Of a DNA stretch of 64,000 nt, positions 19,101-28,118 are shown in pieces. Location: the NCBI RefSeq assembly GCF_947250775.1, contig NZ_OX366349.1, forward strand, positions 1,550,001-1,614,000. Reading direction: 5' to 3'. Position 1 is the first letter of the stretch; every line of letters starts with the position of its first letter. A program made the translations under genes and the position numbers. Source of the stretch: Wolbachia endosymbiont (group A) of Rhinocyllus conicus (GTDB lineage Bacteria > Pseudomonadota > Alphaproteobacteria > Rickettsiales > Anaplasmataceae). The notes beneath the pieces were generated by a model. That model did no database searches and was not told where the DNA came from. It was given only the letters and a program-made list of their open reading frames with translations.

Positions 19101-22100
19101 GAATATGCATTACTGCTGGATAATTTACAGCTGCTGTTAATGTCCTAGGCCCTGAAATATATAACACCGAATCCTTGGGAAACATTTTGTCTTTTTTACT
19201 GTTAGAATTTTTTCTTGTTGGATTAGTAAAAATAAAAGGCTCTCCTGAGAGTGTAAAGGTTTCTTGACACTTCTTATGAATCTTACCAGTATTACATGGA
19301 AAATGTAGATCATAGATACCTCCATATCCTTTCGATACTTTACTAATTTCATTGCATTGAAATTTTTGTAGCGGGTTTCTTAATGGTGCATCTACAATTC
19401 TTAAACCAAGGTTTTCATATTCATATTTTGTTAGATGAGGGATGTGTTTTGCATCTGTATTAACAATGTAAACTTTCTTTTCATCTATATCTTGATGACA
19501 TTGAGAACTACTTTTTACATTACAGATAAATCTTTCCCAACCTTCATTCATGACCAAAGTATAAGGCCTTGTAGGCAGTGTTTGAGATATATTGAGGGAA
19601 GATAAATCACTCTTCAAATTAGAAGCTAGGTCGATTTTACCAAAAAAAATATCATCGTACCTCTTTTCTAAACCACACTCTTCCGTCACCATGCCTCTAC
19701 AACCTAAAAATGCTTGCCTCTTACACATAGACCTTGTTCCAAAGCTTTTAATCACCTCACTATATTTCTCTTCAATGGAGATTACGTATTGTACAACTGC
19801 AGCTATATTATAATTATCATTTAACAACTGAATAGCTACTTCTTTTACATGATTTAAGTAACCTTTTACTCTAATCTTATCTTCATATTCCTTTTCTACA
19901 TCTCTCCCTGTAAAAAACCTAATTACCTTTGCAAAAAAGACTTCTGCCTGCTCATTACCAGGTAACAGAGGTATTTGCTCTGCTATTGCTTTGGTATACT
20001 CTACTCTCTCATGAATTTCTACGCCAATTGTTATTAATATATCAGCAACCATAGTAACTGTTGCCACTTTGCTTAAAACTTTGCTTGCAGCAGATAGTCC
20101 TCTTAAAATCTTAGTAGTAGCACTTACACCCTTCATTGTAGAACTAATTCCTATACTTATAGGTTTTATACTCATGCTTGCTAACTTTACACCACTGCTA
20201 GCTGCCCAATAATAATTTAATGGATGATGATTACCTTTAGTTATTTCATCTACACTATATCCAAACTGATAAGCAATAGTTGCAAATGTAATACCCTGAA
20301 CTACTGGATTACTAATAACCTTAATAAAAGCCTGACGTATAGGTTGTGGTATTTTACTGACCAATTTTCCTATTTTACTATTATGAGAAATACTTATACT
20401 CTCTCTAACATCATCCATAGCATCTAGTATGCCATTGATACCAAACACTTGCTTCAGAGCATCATTATCATGCCGTCCAAGTGTTGTTGCATCACTTATG
20501 CTATCAAACAAGTCATATATGGCCATGAGGGAGAAAAATTTTCCACTTTTAGCCCCTTTTATCTTTGCTGAATCAAACTTATTATGATCAAATTCAATTC
20601 CTCGCTGCTCAAGATTTTTTCTTACATCGTCAATATATTTTGCAAAAACTTTTTTGTTAATGTCACTAAAGTGATTTTCAAATTGGTTAAAAGTATTCTC
20701 TCTAACTCCTTTTTCCAATAAATTCCGTTTAATCTCACTTATAACATTATCATAATTTTGATTAGCTATTTCAATACTACCTACATCTTCAATGTATTTT
20801 TTATTCTCTAACAACTGCTTATCATTTGATAGTTGATGTAATTTATTATGAATTTTCTCTCTTTCTGGATCTGTAATAAAATCTTTAATTATACTATCAA
20901 GTTTTACTTTGTAACCATCGATGTTTAAATAATGTTCAATACCTTGTCCTTTAATTTCTTCTATTATCGCATACTCTTTATCGCTACTTACTTTTAACTT
21001 TATCTCAAGATTTTCCTTATCCAGTATATAATTTTCTATACTCTTAATATTTGTAGCGTTATCTATTATTAATTCTTTATCATTACCGTTATTGTCTTTG
21101 AATTTTATATTTACTTTACCACTATCAATACTCACTTGAGGAGAATCTATAGTTATAATTTTTGTGTCATAAGCTTCAATACCAAACAACTCTTTAATAA
21201 GTTTTTCCTTTTCTTTCTCTGTAATCTTTTCTTCATCACGTGAATCTATACAGACCATACCTGTACTACGCTGTTTCCTTCCTTTGGAACATTGCTGCTG
21301 GCTAATACTAAAGATAGAACTATGAACTACCTTAACAGGAATAAACGCATCTTTGCTCATTAAGATAAGGGAATCTGCATTATTCGCACCTTTATCAAAT
21401 ACAACACCTATAAAATCTACTTTTTTCCCATCTGTCAGCGTCTTATAAGTTACACCTTTCTTATACTCATCGGCTATTTGTTTGTTTGCCTCATCTTTTA
21501 ATGCATCAGCTGTCTTGCCTTCCCTTGGTCCTTTAAGCTCTAACCCTACTGGATCGTATTCTTTAGCACTGCTAGCTTGATCTGCAAATTTGATACCATG
21601 AACCAGCATATCAATACGTTTTCCTCTGCCTGTTTGAAACTCAGTTAATACTAATGCCCTGTTTTCTTGTAGTTCTCCTAGCTTTATATCACTATAGTGG
21701 CTAAATGCTCCGTGAGATATAGCTTGAGTATGCGCTTCCTTTTCTATTAGAACCTTAAAAGGTAGCACTGTCTCACCTAATTTTCCAAATAACTCCTTAT
21801 ACTTGCCTATTGATTGAGATTGATCTTGTGAAGAAGCAAGCTGAGACTTCAATACCTCATCAAATGTTTCCTTTAACCCAGCAGGATAAGGAATGTTTTT
21901 CCACTCTCCACCAAAAAAACTTTTTCCCTGCCTATACTTATCCAAGGAATTATATCTATTAACCTTCTCTACATCGAAAAAATCTGATCTTCTTTCCTCT
22001 TGTAAACTTATACATACTTCTGTTATTTTACTGACTGTTGGTAGGTTAATGGGTATTTTTTTCTCACTAAACTCTCCTTTTCCTCCCTCTCTAATGTGAA

Positions 22101-23589
22101 AGATAAACACCTCTTTATTCTGCCCTTGATTTCCTTTAGTCAGCATGAATGTTGTCACAGGCCTTTCAGTTGATTGTGCACCAGACCTTGTAGAAGAAAC
22201 AAGTGGGTACTCATTATATAAAAATACAGATTTCTCTAAATTAATTCTCTCGAACTCATTAGCAAGAAGGAGTTGCCCCAAGAGAAATCTACTAAAGTAA
22301 TTACCTCCTTTCTCTGGTGTACCGGGAAATGTATGATAAATACGTTCTAGTGGCTGTTTTATTTTTTCTTTAACATTAGTGATCGTATCTTGTCTTCCAT
22401 CCCAATCTGAAGCTTCCTTCAAGAGTGCTTGCATTGTAGGTAGAGCAATTTCTCTGTCTTCACGAGGTGATATATACATTGAAAACTTTTCAGTTGAATC
22501 CAAATTTAACCCTACACAAAGCACATTATCTGAAACGGTTAAAACACGCATTGTGTTTGGCTGAAAACCTTTTGCATAATCTTTTGCTTGCTCTAATGCA
22601 TTACCTGGCGTTGTACCAGCAGCTGTTCCTGCTTTTAATTCAATAATAATTGGAACAGCGTTTAATGACCTATCCTTGCCACGAGGCACTAGAACAATAT
22701 CAGCATAACCTCTCCCTGCAAATTGCTCTAAGTAAACCCTGAGATTATACCTATAGCGGAAATTCACTAAAGCTCCTGCTACAAATCCATGATGTGCTGC
22801 TTCTTTTACTTCTTGACCATAGACAAGTGAATCCTTATGTTCAGAGTGAATTTTACTAACTTTTTTTAGAATATTTTCAACAGGTTTTTTCACTTTTTCC
22901 ACATCAGGATTAGTCAGCTTTGCTATATCACTTTCTGGATTATTCCATAATCCCTTTTTTATTTCCTTAAACTCATGTATTGTAGAAGCATCATTGTCCA
23001 ATTTATTATTTTCCACATTAACAGATATTCCTGCCATTTTCCCTTTGGCATCTTTTTCTTTAGTGATTTCTACTAATCTCACACCTAGCTTACCTTGATC
23101 TCTAGCTAGCCTCACAACATCATTCCTGGCAACTTTAGTATTGCCTAATATTTTATCTAGCTCACCATAACTAAACTTTTTTCTTGTGCTACCAGATTCT
23201 GCAATAACAAAGAGCTTTACTTTATCAGCAGCATCTTCTGGGCTTTTGATTTCTCCTTTTTTAATAACAGCTACTTTTAGAGTCTTTGAACTGTCAAAAC
23301 TAAAATATATTTTCTCAATGTTCAGCTTTGCTGCAATTTCTGTGTCTATCAAAGTAGAAAAACTTCCTAGAAAGAAATGAGGAAAAAATTCTTCTTTACC
23401 TACTGAATGTAAATACGATGGAACCTGGTCAACATACGATTGAAACCTTGCTTTGAAAGATTCAAAATCACTCCCTTTTGGAACTGAAGTACTTGGGCCA
23501 GCTTTTACTGACTCTCGAATTAGTAGCTCTATTAATTCAAAATCCTGCACTCCTTGATTATCGACTTCTCCTTGTTTTCTTTTAGGCAT
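16069..23589 (-). CDS. cifB: CifB-like cytoplasmic incompatibility factor, very large (type V-like), truncated by a MITE
   Basis: 2506 residues, starting 29 bases after cifA with an AGGAGGG site. Residues ~200-420 and ~600-760 are two PD-(D/E)XK nuclease domains with intact motifs (Asp297, Glu317-x-Lys319; Asp660, Glu684-x-Lys686), the hallmark of CifB. Residues ~1020-1290 resemble the TcdA/TcdB pore-forming region, with hydrophobic helices. Residues ~1300-2100 are beta-rich and unassigned. Residues ~2106-2236 are ankyrin repeats, ~2250-2410 a latrotoxin-C-like region, and ~2415-2497 two YLYAA...RR...FTW.PG repeats. Size and toxin additions fit type V CifB. The frame ends inside the MITE; the missing half lies at 12242. 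No Ulp1 deubiquitinase motif is seen. Confidence 0.85.
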   Translation of the reverse strand: MPKRKQGEVDNQGVQDFELIELLIRESVKAGPSTSVPKGSDFESFKARFQSYVDQVPSYLHSVGKEEFFPHFFLGSFSTLIDTEIAAKLNIEKIYFSFDSSKTLKVAVIKKGEIKSPEDAADKVKLFVIAESGSTRKKFSYGELDKILGNTKVARNDVVRLARDQGKLGVRLVEITKEKDAKGKMAGISVNVENNKLDNDASTIHEFKEIKKGLWNNPESDIAKLTNPDVEKVKKPVENILKKVSKIHSEHKDSLVYGQEVKEAAHHGFVAGALVNFRYRYNLRVYLEQFAGRGYADIVLVPRGKDRSLNAVPIIIELKAGTAAGTTPGNALEQAKDYAKGFQPNTMRVLTVSDNVLCVGLNLDSTEKFSMYISPREDREIALPTMQALLKEASDWDGRQDTITNVKEKIKQPLERIYHTFPGTPEKGGNYFSRFLLGQLLLANEFERINLEKSVFLYNEYPLVSSTRSGAQSTERPVTTFMLTKGNQGQNKEVFIFHIREGGKGEFSEKKIPINLPTVSKITEVCISLQEERRSDFFDVEKVNRYNSLDKYRQGKSFFGGEWKNIPYPAGLKETFDEVLKSQLASSQDQSQSIGKYKELFGKLGETVLPFKVLIEKEAHTQAISHGAFSHYSDIKLGELQENRALVLTEFQTGRGKRIDMLVHGIKFADQASSAKEYDPVGLELKGPREGKTADALKDEANKQIADEYKKGVTYKTLTDGKKVDFIGVVFDKGANNADSLILMSKDAFIPVKVVHSSIFSISQQQCSKGRKQRSTGMVCIDSRDEEKITEKEKEKLIKELFGIEAYDTKIITIDSPQVSIDSGKVNIKFKDNNGNDKELIIDNATNIKSIENYILDKENLEIKLKVSSDKEYAIIEEIKGQGIEHYLNIDGYKVKLDSIIKDFITDPEREKIHNKLHQLSNDKQLLENKKYIEDVGSIEIANQNYDNVISEIKRNLLEKGVRENTFNQFENHFSDINKKVFAKYIDDVRKNLEQRGIEFDHNKFDSAKIKGAKSGKFFSLMAIYDLFDSISDATTLGRHDNDALKQVFGINGILDAMDDVRESISISHNSKIGKLVSKIPQPIRQAFIKVISNPVVQGITFATIAYQFGYSVDEITKGNHHPLNYYWAASSGVKLASMSIKPISIGISSTMKGVSATTKILRGLSAASKVLSKVATVTMVADILITIGVEIHERVEYTKAIAEQIPLLPGNEQAEVFFAKVIRFFTGRDVEKEYEDKIRVKGYLNHVKEVAIQLLNDNYNIAAVVQYVISIEEKYSEVIKSFGTRSMCKRQAFLGCRGMVTEECGLEKRYDDIFFGKIDLASNLKSDLSSLNISQTLPTRPYTLVMNEGWERFICNVKSSSQCHQDIDEKKVYIVNTDAKHIPHLTKYEYENLGLRIVDAPLRNPLQKFQCNEISKVSKGYGGIYDLHFPCNTGKIHKKCQETFTLSGEPFIFTNPTRKNSNSKKDKMFPKDSVLYISGPRTLTAAVNYPAVMHIPEGSNIRYIGSKNNETIFIVNSSISGALEGGAGKENTLVMNVKVNNVAVDLHEGVIHYGSSNIKLVNTYNYVSNSDSKQNITTHCKTRLINVKNTEVHQGSFDCQGQDYEVRVVNKENVHYRGLKQTVFIVNENSDNAKIVSDLSDTGKENFDVIDIQGANITQLEISEDIGKGGYSLNLLADDMESIVSSTKIDDFKNLVIQAKYQGITESVVIQDKSLSDIVKDIWYQELNGLGKDIDGEVVQNGEKKLKAFIQANILNLELPNAYQITKDIANNNNLNIPLSKIEVTRNYMGIPAEKVIIGGVYSDQIIVDFSYNSSDLSSSYQKYHDNKGKYDYNRYMIECNHYQDIMVEGGKGQHQYVIKLPEYNHTLKYDTLSSTIRLNLKIKNRAVLHQSISYDIIDFAELNVMDINSINIREGERNYINECYNKPISDLTEDSLEIQNITVLDSNGIKWSLSIGLIDYLKSPEYQYIVLRINNKFYKIDSANLELKHIETNPNFFRYYKPDEQGLQIYHNQPINNNDIGLVDFRDKSILGFDAEVINDSLVLLHKNNTLIKVENWNTYQPAREMIFAFNDTMLSNSKCIISTCNPEDIIGDLNKEKVVVLKNQMFNAIVQNNISEAEDLIRRIGSVDTENKHELTPLYVAIQEGRLDLVKLLFNRGSVNVKDKDIHGCNSLHWAAQEGKLNIAKLLVDKGANIIAEDNNGRTPLRVAACNGNLDMVKFFLDKNASIEAKGNDPYKMMGVVEGVKKEIINQADTAPNVKRWAEFFVEKLRYSIKSVAKEKLKDGMLRNRYSSVNELANEIYKSDGKLFDDIIKGVINDVYGRVDTKETLSYVRSHNNAGQRISGYVAVFDAMQRNDDLNNSAIFKLAYSIKEAMSFDKYSSLDSEKRSDLERLKSKLPESVKNIVFASKVCIKNTYQNEYLYAAVDCFNYDTERRRAFTWVPGKNDKQSVWKIQPDGDSFRIVNVEFNEHLYAASNYFNYDNDRRMVFTWIPGGFVASLAMMD

Positions 23590-23618
23590 ATAACCCTCCT
23601 TTTAGACATATAATATTT

Positions 23619-24914
23619 TTAATGATCACCTAACCCCACATAAGACTGTTTACTAATCCCTACCTCAGCTAAATCACTACTTGGGCCAGGTATGTTTTTT
23701 TGATCGAGTTTTTCACCAGCAGACTTACCATAGCCTAAAAACTTATTTAATGATTGATTATCTCTTTGTTCTAATATAGAATGTATACAGTTTGCTTTCT
23801 CAGAAGACATAAACTCCTTGATTTGCTTAGAATTAGCCTTATCTAACATTGCCCACACTGGCTTCATAAAACCTTTTTCAACCAAATGTACTGAAAATTT
23901 TCCTTGAAAAGAAGAATCTTCCATCATTTCCTCGTCCAATGTGAAGGTACAATGATTATCAAATCCTTCTTTTTTCCACATATGCATAAAAACCTCCACA
24001 CCAGCACCTAAATAATGCTCTGGACAGTCCTTTATCATGAATTTCAACCAAAGAGAATAATCATCTTCTGAAATTTCACTTGATTTTAAACAATCAAATA
24101 ATTCCTGAAATTTATCAAAACTAAGCACGTCCTTCATTCTATTTAAAGATCCATAATAACCATTCTTTTCTAAATCTCTTTTCAAAAGCTCTGGATATTT
24201 ATCAGGACTTATCTGACTTAAACAAAATTCAAATACATCAGGATAGCCATTATCATGTGCTGCATGCACTGCAATTTTCATAAAAACCTCATCTTTCTCC
24301 CGAGCACTTAACTCACTTTCAGGTAATGATTTTATCTTATTCCAAAAGAATTCCACCGCTTCTACACGTCTTCTCCTCGAACTTATTGCTGCACGGTGTA
24401 AACCAAAGACATAAGGATGCTGATCTTTTAGATCTAACTCTGAAATGTATCCACTAATGAAATGTGACCAAAATTGCATCATTGCATCTGTACACCAATT
24501 TCCACTTACTGATTTGACTAATTTTTTTATTGCGTCTGAATCTCCATCTTTTATTTTATCTTCCTGTTTAAAATGTTCAAATAGAGAGATTATATCCTCT
24601 TCTAAGCAACACCAACATGCGATTTGGTAAAGATAAAAGTCCTTCAGTGGATTACTTGTACCCTTCCAACTCTGAGGTTCTATCATCTTTTTAGCAACTA
24701 CTCTTCTATTGAGTTTAATGCCATGTATTGTATCGGTTTTTTCCCAACATTCTTCATCTGATAATATATCAAGAAAAAAGGGAAGATTTCCGGTATTGAT
24801 AGTCTCCAAATACCCCCGCCCCCAATTTCTTATTTGAAGTTGTTTAGATGCTTTATAAGGATCATCATCCTTAACAATAGAGAAAGCTACCTTAGTCAGA
24901 TCATCTAAATCCAT
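23619..24914 (-). CDS. cifA: CifA-like cytoplasmic incompatibility factor (rescue partner)
   Basis: 431 residues from ATG 24914; GGGGGG five bases upstream makes this start better than the Met six codons earlier. It is all-helical in appearance, and residues ~25-75 (RNWGRGYLETI, then FLDILSDEECW, then RRVVAKKM) match the CifA N-terminal pattern in which a conserved Trp-Tyr pair is followed by DEGCW-like sequence. The tail (PGPSSDLAEVGIS) is also CifA-like. CifA rescues, and with CifB induces, cytoplasmic incompatibility in insects. It precedes cifB in a tight two-gene operon on the minus strand. The frame is intact. Identity rests on sequence pattern plus adjacency to a dual-nuclease CifB. 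Confidence 0.83.
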   Translation of the reverse strand: MDLDDLTKVAFSIVKDDDPYKASKQLQIRNWGRGYLETINTGNLPFFLDILSDEECWEKTDTIHGIKLNRRVVAKKMIEPQSWKGTSNPLKDFYLYQIACWCCLEEDIISLFEHFKQEDKIKDGDSDAIKKLVKSVSGNWCTDAMMQFWSHFISGYISELDLKDQHPYVFGLHRAAISSRRRRVEAVEFFWNKIKSLPESELSAREKDEVFMKIAVHAAHDNGYPDVFEFCLSQISPDKYPELLKRDLEKNGYYGSLNRMKDVLSFDKFQELFDCLKSSEISEDDYSLWLKFMIKDCPEHYLGAGVEVFMHMWKKEGFDNHCTFTLDEEMMEDSSFQGKFSVHLVEKGFMKPVWAMLDKANSKQIKEFMSSEKANCIHSILEQRDNQSLNKFLGYGKSAGEKLDQKNIPGPSSDLAEVGISKQSYVGLGDH

Positions 24915-24932
24915 AATTCCCCCCATAAACAA

Positions 24933-25590
24933 AAGCTTATTAAGATACAGAACTATGATGATTTATACATTCTATATCACTTTCAACATGATAATACATC
25001 TTTGTAACCTGTCAATCACTATTGTAGAAAAATTTTCTAACTAAAATAATTTTCAATAAAAGCTTCTTGACAGGCTCAATATAAGATCTTTTGTTTGCTT
25101 TTATATTCTGTTTTTTGTCATAAGCTTGCCTTAATTCTTCTTTGGTTATTCTAAAACAAATTACTATTAATTTAGTAGCGTGTCTTATTAAAAAACTAAA
25201 CAATACACCCATTTCCAGCACTCAAAACCAAGGGTGGTGAGAAGTGTTTTTCTTGGGATGTGTTGGTCTACCAAACAATACGTTCGAACTTTTCTATATA
25301 ATAATTCTACTATACTATAAAGTCAGCTATATTAACCTACTTTTGCCACATTTAGATATGAACTAATTTGTTTGGCTTTGTTGCAACAATTTTGCGTTTT
25401 TATTTTCACAACGCTGCTTTTATTTAAATTGTTCTCACAAAGGTAGGTACTATTTTTGGAGAAAGTAAATAATTAAAATTTTTGTGACGCTAAAGGGACT
25501 TGTGTTTTTATAAAAGTAATACTTTTTATGATAAAAAGAGCATACAAAATAATAGCCACAAATCCAAGTTTTTCACAAACTTTAAAACTC
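24933..25590. other. Intergenic region upstream of cifA with IS end remnant
   Basis: About 650 AT-rich bases separate cifA from the next gene. A 69-codon minus-strand ORF (25012-25221, ending VKKLLLKIILVRKFFYNSD) has no recognisable family and is probably a remnant. GGCTTTGTTGCAAC at 25374-25387 matches the end sequence of the IS5-type elements and MITEs but has no partner nearby, so it is likely a solo end. The cifA promoter should lie in the first 100 bases upstream of 24914; no clear consensus was picked out. Confidence 0.4.
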
Positions 25591-26715
25591 TTATCTCCTA
25601 CAAGAAGGTCCTGCAATTGCTTCATTAGTTACATTGTTAAATACAGAGCTTGGCGCTTGCGTTTGTATAGCTCTTTTTCTTTGTTCTTCCTGCATATCTT
25701 GCAAAACAGTACTTATAACTACTTCTATCAATTCATCACTAACAGCGCCTTCTCTTACAACTCGTTCTTCATTAAACTTTATTTCTTCCATTATTGCACC
25801 TAGCACCTGCTCTAGAGAAAAGTTGTACTCTATAATACACTTCACAATCTCCCGTTTAATCTTTCTTTGATCTTTCAATATTGCTTTCCCTAATTTACTA
25901 TCCATGTTGAAGTCAGATAACCTTTTCGTAAAAAGATCCTCCACTTCCTCAATAAGTTTTGCTTTGTGTTTTGCTTGTCTTAATTCTTCTTCTGCTTTCT
26001 CTCGTTCTTCTTTCAATTGCTTAGATTCTTCTCTTTGCCTTTGGAAAGCTGTTTTCTTGCTTTGAAATCTATTACTCAATAATTCCTCTAAGCGTTTTAA
26101 CATGAATACTATTACATTTCCTATTTCTTCTTTAGTCGGTACTTTACCTACCTTCGATTCCTTATAGGATCTCTTTACCTCTTCATTTAATTCATTATCA
26201 TCATTCTTAACATAGGAATTTACCATAGCTCTTGTATGAAATAGTAATTCTCTGTAGGATAACTTATCCTCCTTTATGTTATCTTTATAAGATAATTGAT
26301 TTTTCTTCTCTATTCTCTCTTCATGCGATGATTCACCCTCTACCTCTTCTTTGCTTTTTTCTTTCAAAACTTCCTTGCTATCTTTACTTTCTTTCAGTAT
26401 GGAACTTATCTTATCAAGAGCATCTGAGTCGAAACGATAACCCTGAAGACTATAGCAATTCTTTTTGTCCTTAAGTAGTTTAGTAGCAAACTTATAGTAT
26501 GCTTCCATCAAAGTAAAATAGTCTAACATAGGTAGTACAAAATTCTCATCTGGATTCACGCCATAAGATTGCCCTACTAGCATTTCATATTGTTCCTTGC
26601 TCTCTTTTAAGAACTTTTCTACTGCTTCCTTTATTACCTCAAGCAACTCAGATTTTTCACAACGAGCATTCAAAGACTCTAAGTAATCTACCCAACATTT
26701 ATAATATTCCTCCAC
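25591..26715 (-). CDS. Hypothetical coiled-coil protein (probably second part of a frameshifted gene)
   Basis: 374 codons beginning with GTG at 26715 inside the end of the preceding ORF. A strongly charged helical stretch at residues ~215-275 (SKKTAFQRQREESKQLKEER) is a coiled coil; the rest is helical with many Lys/Glu residues. No ribosome site precedes the GTG, and the upstream ORF stops 28 bases inside it, so the two ORFs may once have been a single protein of roughly 500 residues. No known domain was recognised. It is part of the accessory region after cifA. Confidence 0.55.
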   Translation of the reverse strand: MEEYYKCWVDYLESLNARCEKSELLEVIKEAVEKFLKESKEQYEMLVGQSYGVNPDENFVLPMLDYFTLMEAYYKFATKLLKDKKNCYSLQGYRFDSDALDKISSILKESKDSKEVLKEKSKEEVEGESSHEERIEKKNQLSYKDNIKEDKLSYRELLFHTRAMVNSYVKNDDNELNEEVKRSYKESKVGKVPTKEEIGNVIVFMLKRLEELLSNRFQSKKTAFQRQREESKQLKEEREKAEEELRQAKHKAKLIEEVEDLFTKRLSDFNMDSKLGKAILKDQRKIKREIVKCIIEYNFSLEQVLGAIMEEIKFNEERVVREGAVSDELIEVVISTVLQDMQEEQRKRAIQTQAPSSVFNNVTNEAIAGPSCRR

Positions 26716-27113
26716 ATCCCATTATAAGCACTATCAAACTCCTTCCATCTTACTTCTATAACGTTGCTTAAAGACTCAATTTCTTTATATGTTATGTTCT
26801 TTATTGCCAACAACTTTTCACAAAGGAATTCAACAGATGCCTTTGCATCTTTTAAGTACCTATTTCTTGCCCTCATCAAAAATTCTTCTTCCTGATCAGT
26901 CAAGCGACTCAACTCAAACAAAGCAGAATTTCCATCTATGGACGACACCTTTATGGTCCTGACTAATTTATCAATCCTACTTGCCTCTTCTAACCTATTT
27001 TCTTCCCTATATGCTTCCTGTGCAGTTTCAGGTACTTTTTCATCACTAGAAATAAGATTGTTGCTTTGTAGTAATTTTTTACATGAACCTATTATATCAA
27101 ACCCTAATACCAT
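26688..27113 (-). CDS. Hypothetical helical protein (first part of the same possible gene)
   Basis: 141 residues from ATG 27113, chosen because GGAGGG lies four bases upstream (an in-frame start 42 codons earlier has none). The protein starts MVLGFDIIGSCKKLLQSN and is predicted all-helical, with SRLTDQEEEFLMRARNRYLKD in the centre. It ends FDSAYNGMWRNIINVG, overlapping the next ORF by 28 bases. Function unknown. Confidence 0.55.
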   Translation of the reverse strand: MVLGFDIIGSCKKLLQSNNLISSDEKVPETAQEAYREENRLEEASRIDKLVRTIKVSSIDGNSALFELSRLTDQEEEFLMRARNRYLKDAKASVEFLCEKLLAIKNITYKEIESLSNVIEVRWKEFDSAYNGMWRNIINVG

Positions 27114-27225
27114 TTTCCCTCCAAGTTTATGATAACTATAAAGATAACTTAGCCTTGCAACGTAAAGTTGATGCAACGCAACGTTAGTAAATAAGGAATA
27201 GATTAAGCGTGAAGCAATCGAGTAA

Positions 27226-27684
27226 TCATTGTAGTTCACCTGCTCTATTTATTTGTTCTTCAGTGATCGTAATATCCTCTATCTGTTTACTCCATGGCCA
27301 CCACCAATACTGCGGCATTCTCTCTAGTGCTTTCAGCAATTTAACACAATCCTCTTGGCTTACCACCCCAGCCTTTCTTTTTGTCATTTGATAGTCAACG
27401 GCAAGTGTAGTTATAATCCCTAGTACTATTAGGCTAGAAGTTACTACTGCAGCAAGATATACCCTGCGTGTTGATACAAATGAAACAAGCCCAGCAGAAA
27501 AAGCAACTATAGGAGTGAAAAAAGCTCCAACTCTTATATAGTCTGTGCGATAATCCCTTATCCCATATAACTCATCAAGTAAAATTGGACCAAACTCCCA
27601 TCCAAATAACCGATACTTTCTACGACTAGATAAGAACTCAACAACATTTTTTTGCCACTCAGGCAAACTGGATGCATGTTTCAT
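27226..27684 (-). CDS. Small membrane protein, two transmembrane segments
   Basis: 152 residues from ATG 27684, with GGGGAG upstream. A longer open frame exists but overlaps the DUF1016 remnant and is unlikely to be real. Residues ~50-70 (VGAFFTPIVAFSAGLVSFV) and ~77-97 (LAAVVTSSLIVLGIITTLAV) are hydrophobic helices joined by a short basic turn, so both ends probably face the cytoplasm. A Trp-rich segment (YWWWPW) follows. Family not recognised. Confidence 0.55.
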   Translation of the reverse strand: MKHASSLPEWQKNVVEFLSSRRKYRLFGWEFGPILLDELYGIRDYRTDYIRVGAFFTPIVAFSAGLVSFVSTRRVYLAAVVTSSLIVLGIITTLAVDYQMTKRKAGVVSQEDCVKLLKALERMPQYWWWPWSKQIEDITITEEQINRAGELQ

Positions 27685-27700
27685 CAATTTCTCCCCATTC

Positions 27701-27955
27701 CTATATTTGCACCATCCGAAACAATGAAGCTCTATCAAACCCACGTCCATATTTAATCTGAAGTTCTTTTGCAAGTTGGGAGATGATTCGTTTGCCATAG
27801 TCTGCACGTTTGTGCTTTAAGATATCTTGACCAATTCTGAAGCCAATTTCCCAATTTAACAATACTAGAGTAGAATTGAAATGTGTAGCAAGATGATTCT
27901 TTGCTCTATCTATTAAATTACTAATATCCCCTAATAAGCTAGTAGTGATATCCAT
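27701..27955 (-). pseudogene. DUF1016 (YhcG-type) nuclease, N-terminal fragment
   Basis: 84 codons matching the N-terminal domain of DUF1016 proteins: Asn-Trp-Glu-Ile-Gly then IGQDILKHKRADYGKRIISQ, LAKELQIKYGRGFDRASLFRM. Intact members are ~330-380 residues with a C-terminal PD-(D/E)XK nuclease, which is absent. The frame stops just after Phe-Arg-Met-Val-Gln and unrelated membrane-protein sequence follows. It is a gene remnant. Confidence 0.75.
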
Positions 27956-28118
27956 CAACGCTATTTTCAATAAAGAACCATTATAGCACAAAAACTAACT
28001 TTCCTAGATTTTAATATGTATGCAAGAGGTTACTTTCACCCCGAAAAAACATTACTACTTCCTCTTATTACCTTAAATCCACAGGAAAATCTCGCTTGAG
28101 TGAGGCTATATCTACACA

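Noticed and set aside
16069..23589. Deubiquitinase (Ulp1-type) domain in CifB
   Set aside because: No His/Asp/Cys protease signature was found; the two recognisable enzyme domains are both PD-(D/E)XK nucleases.
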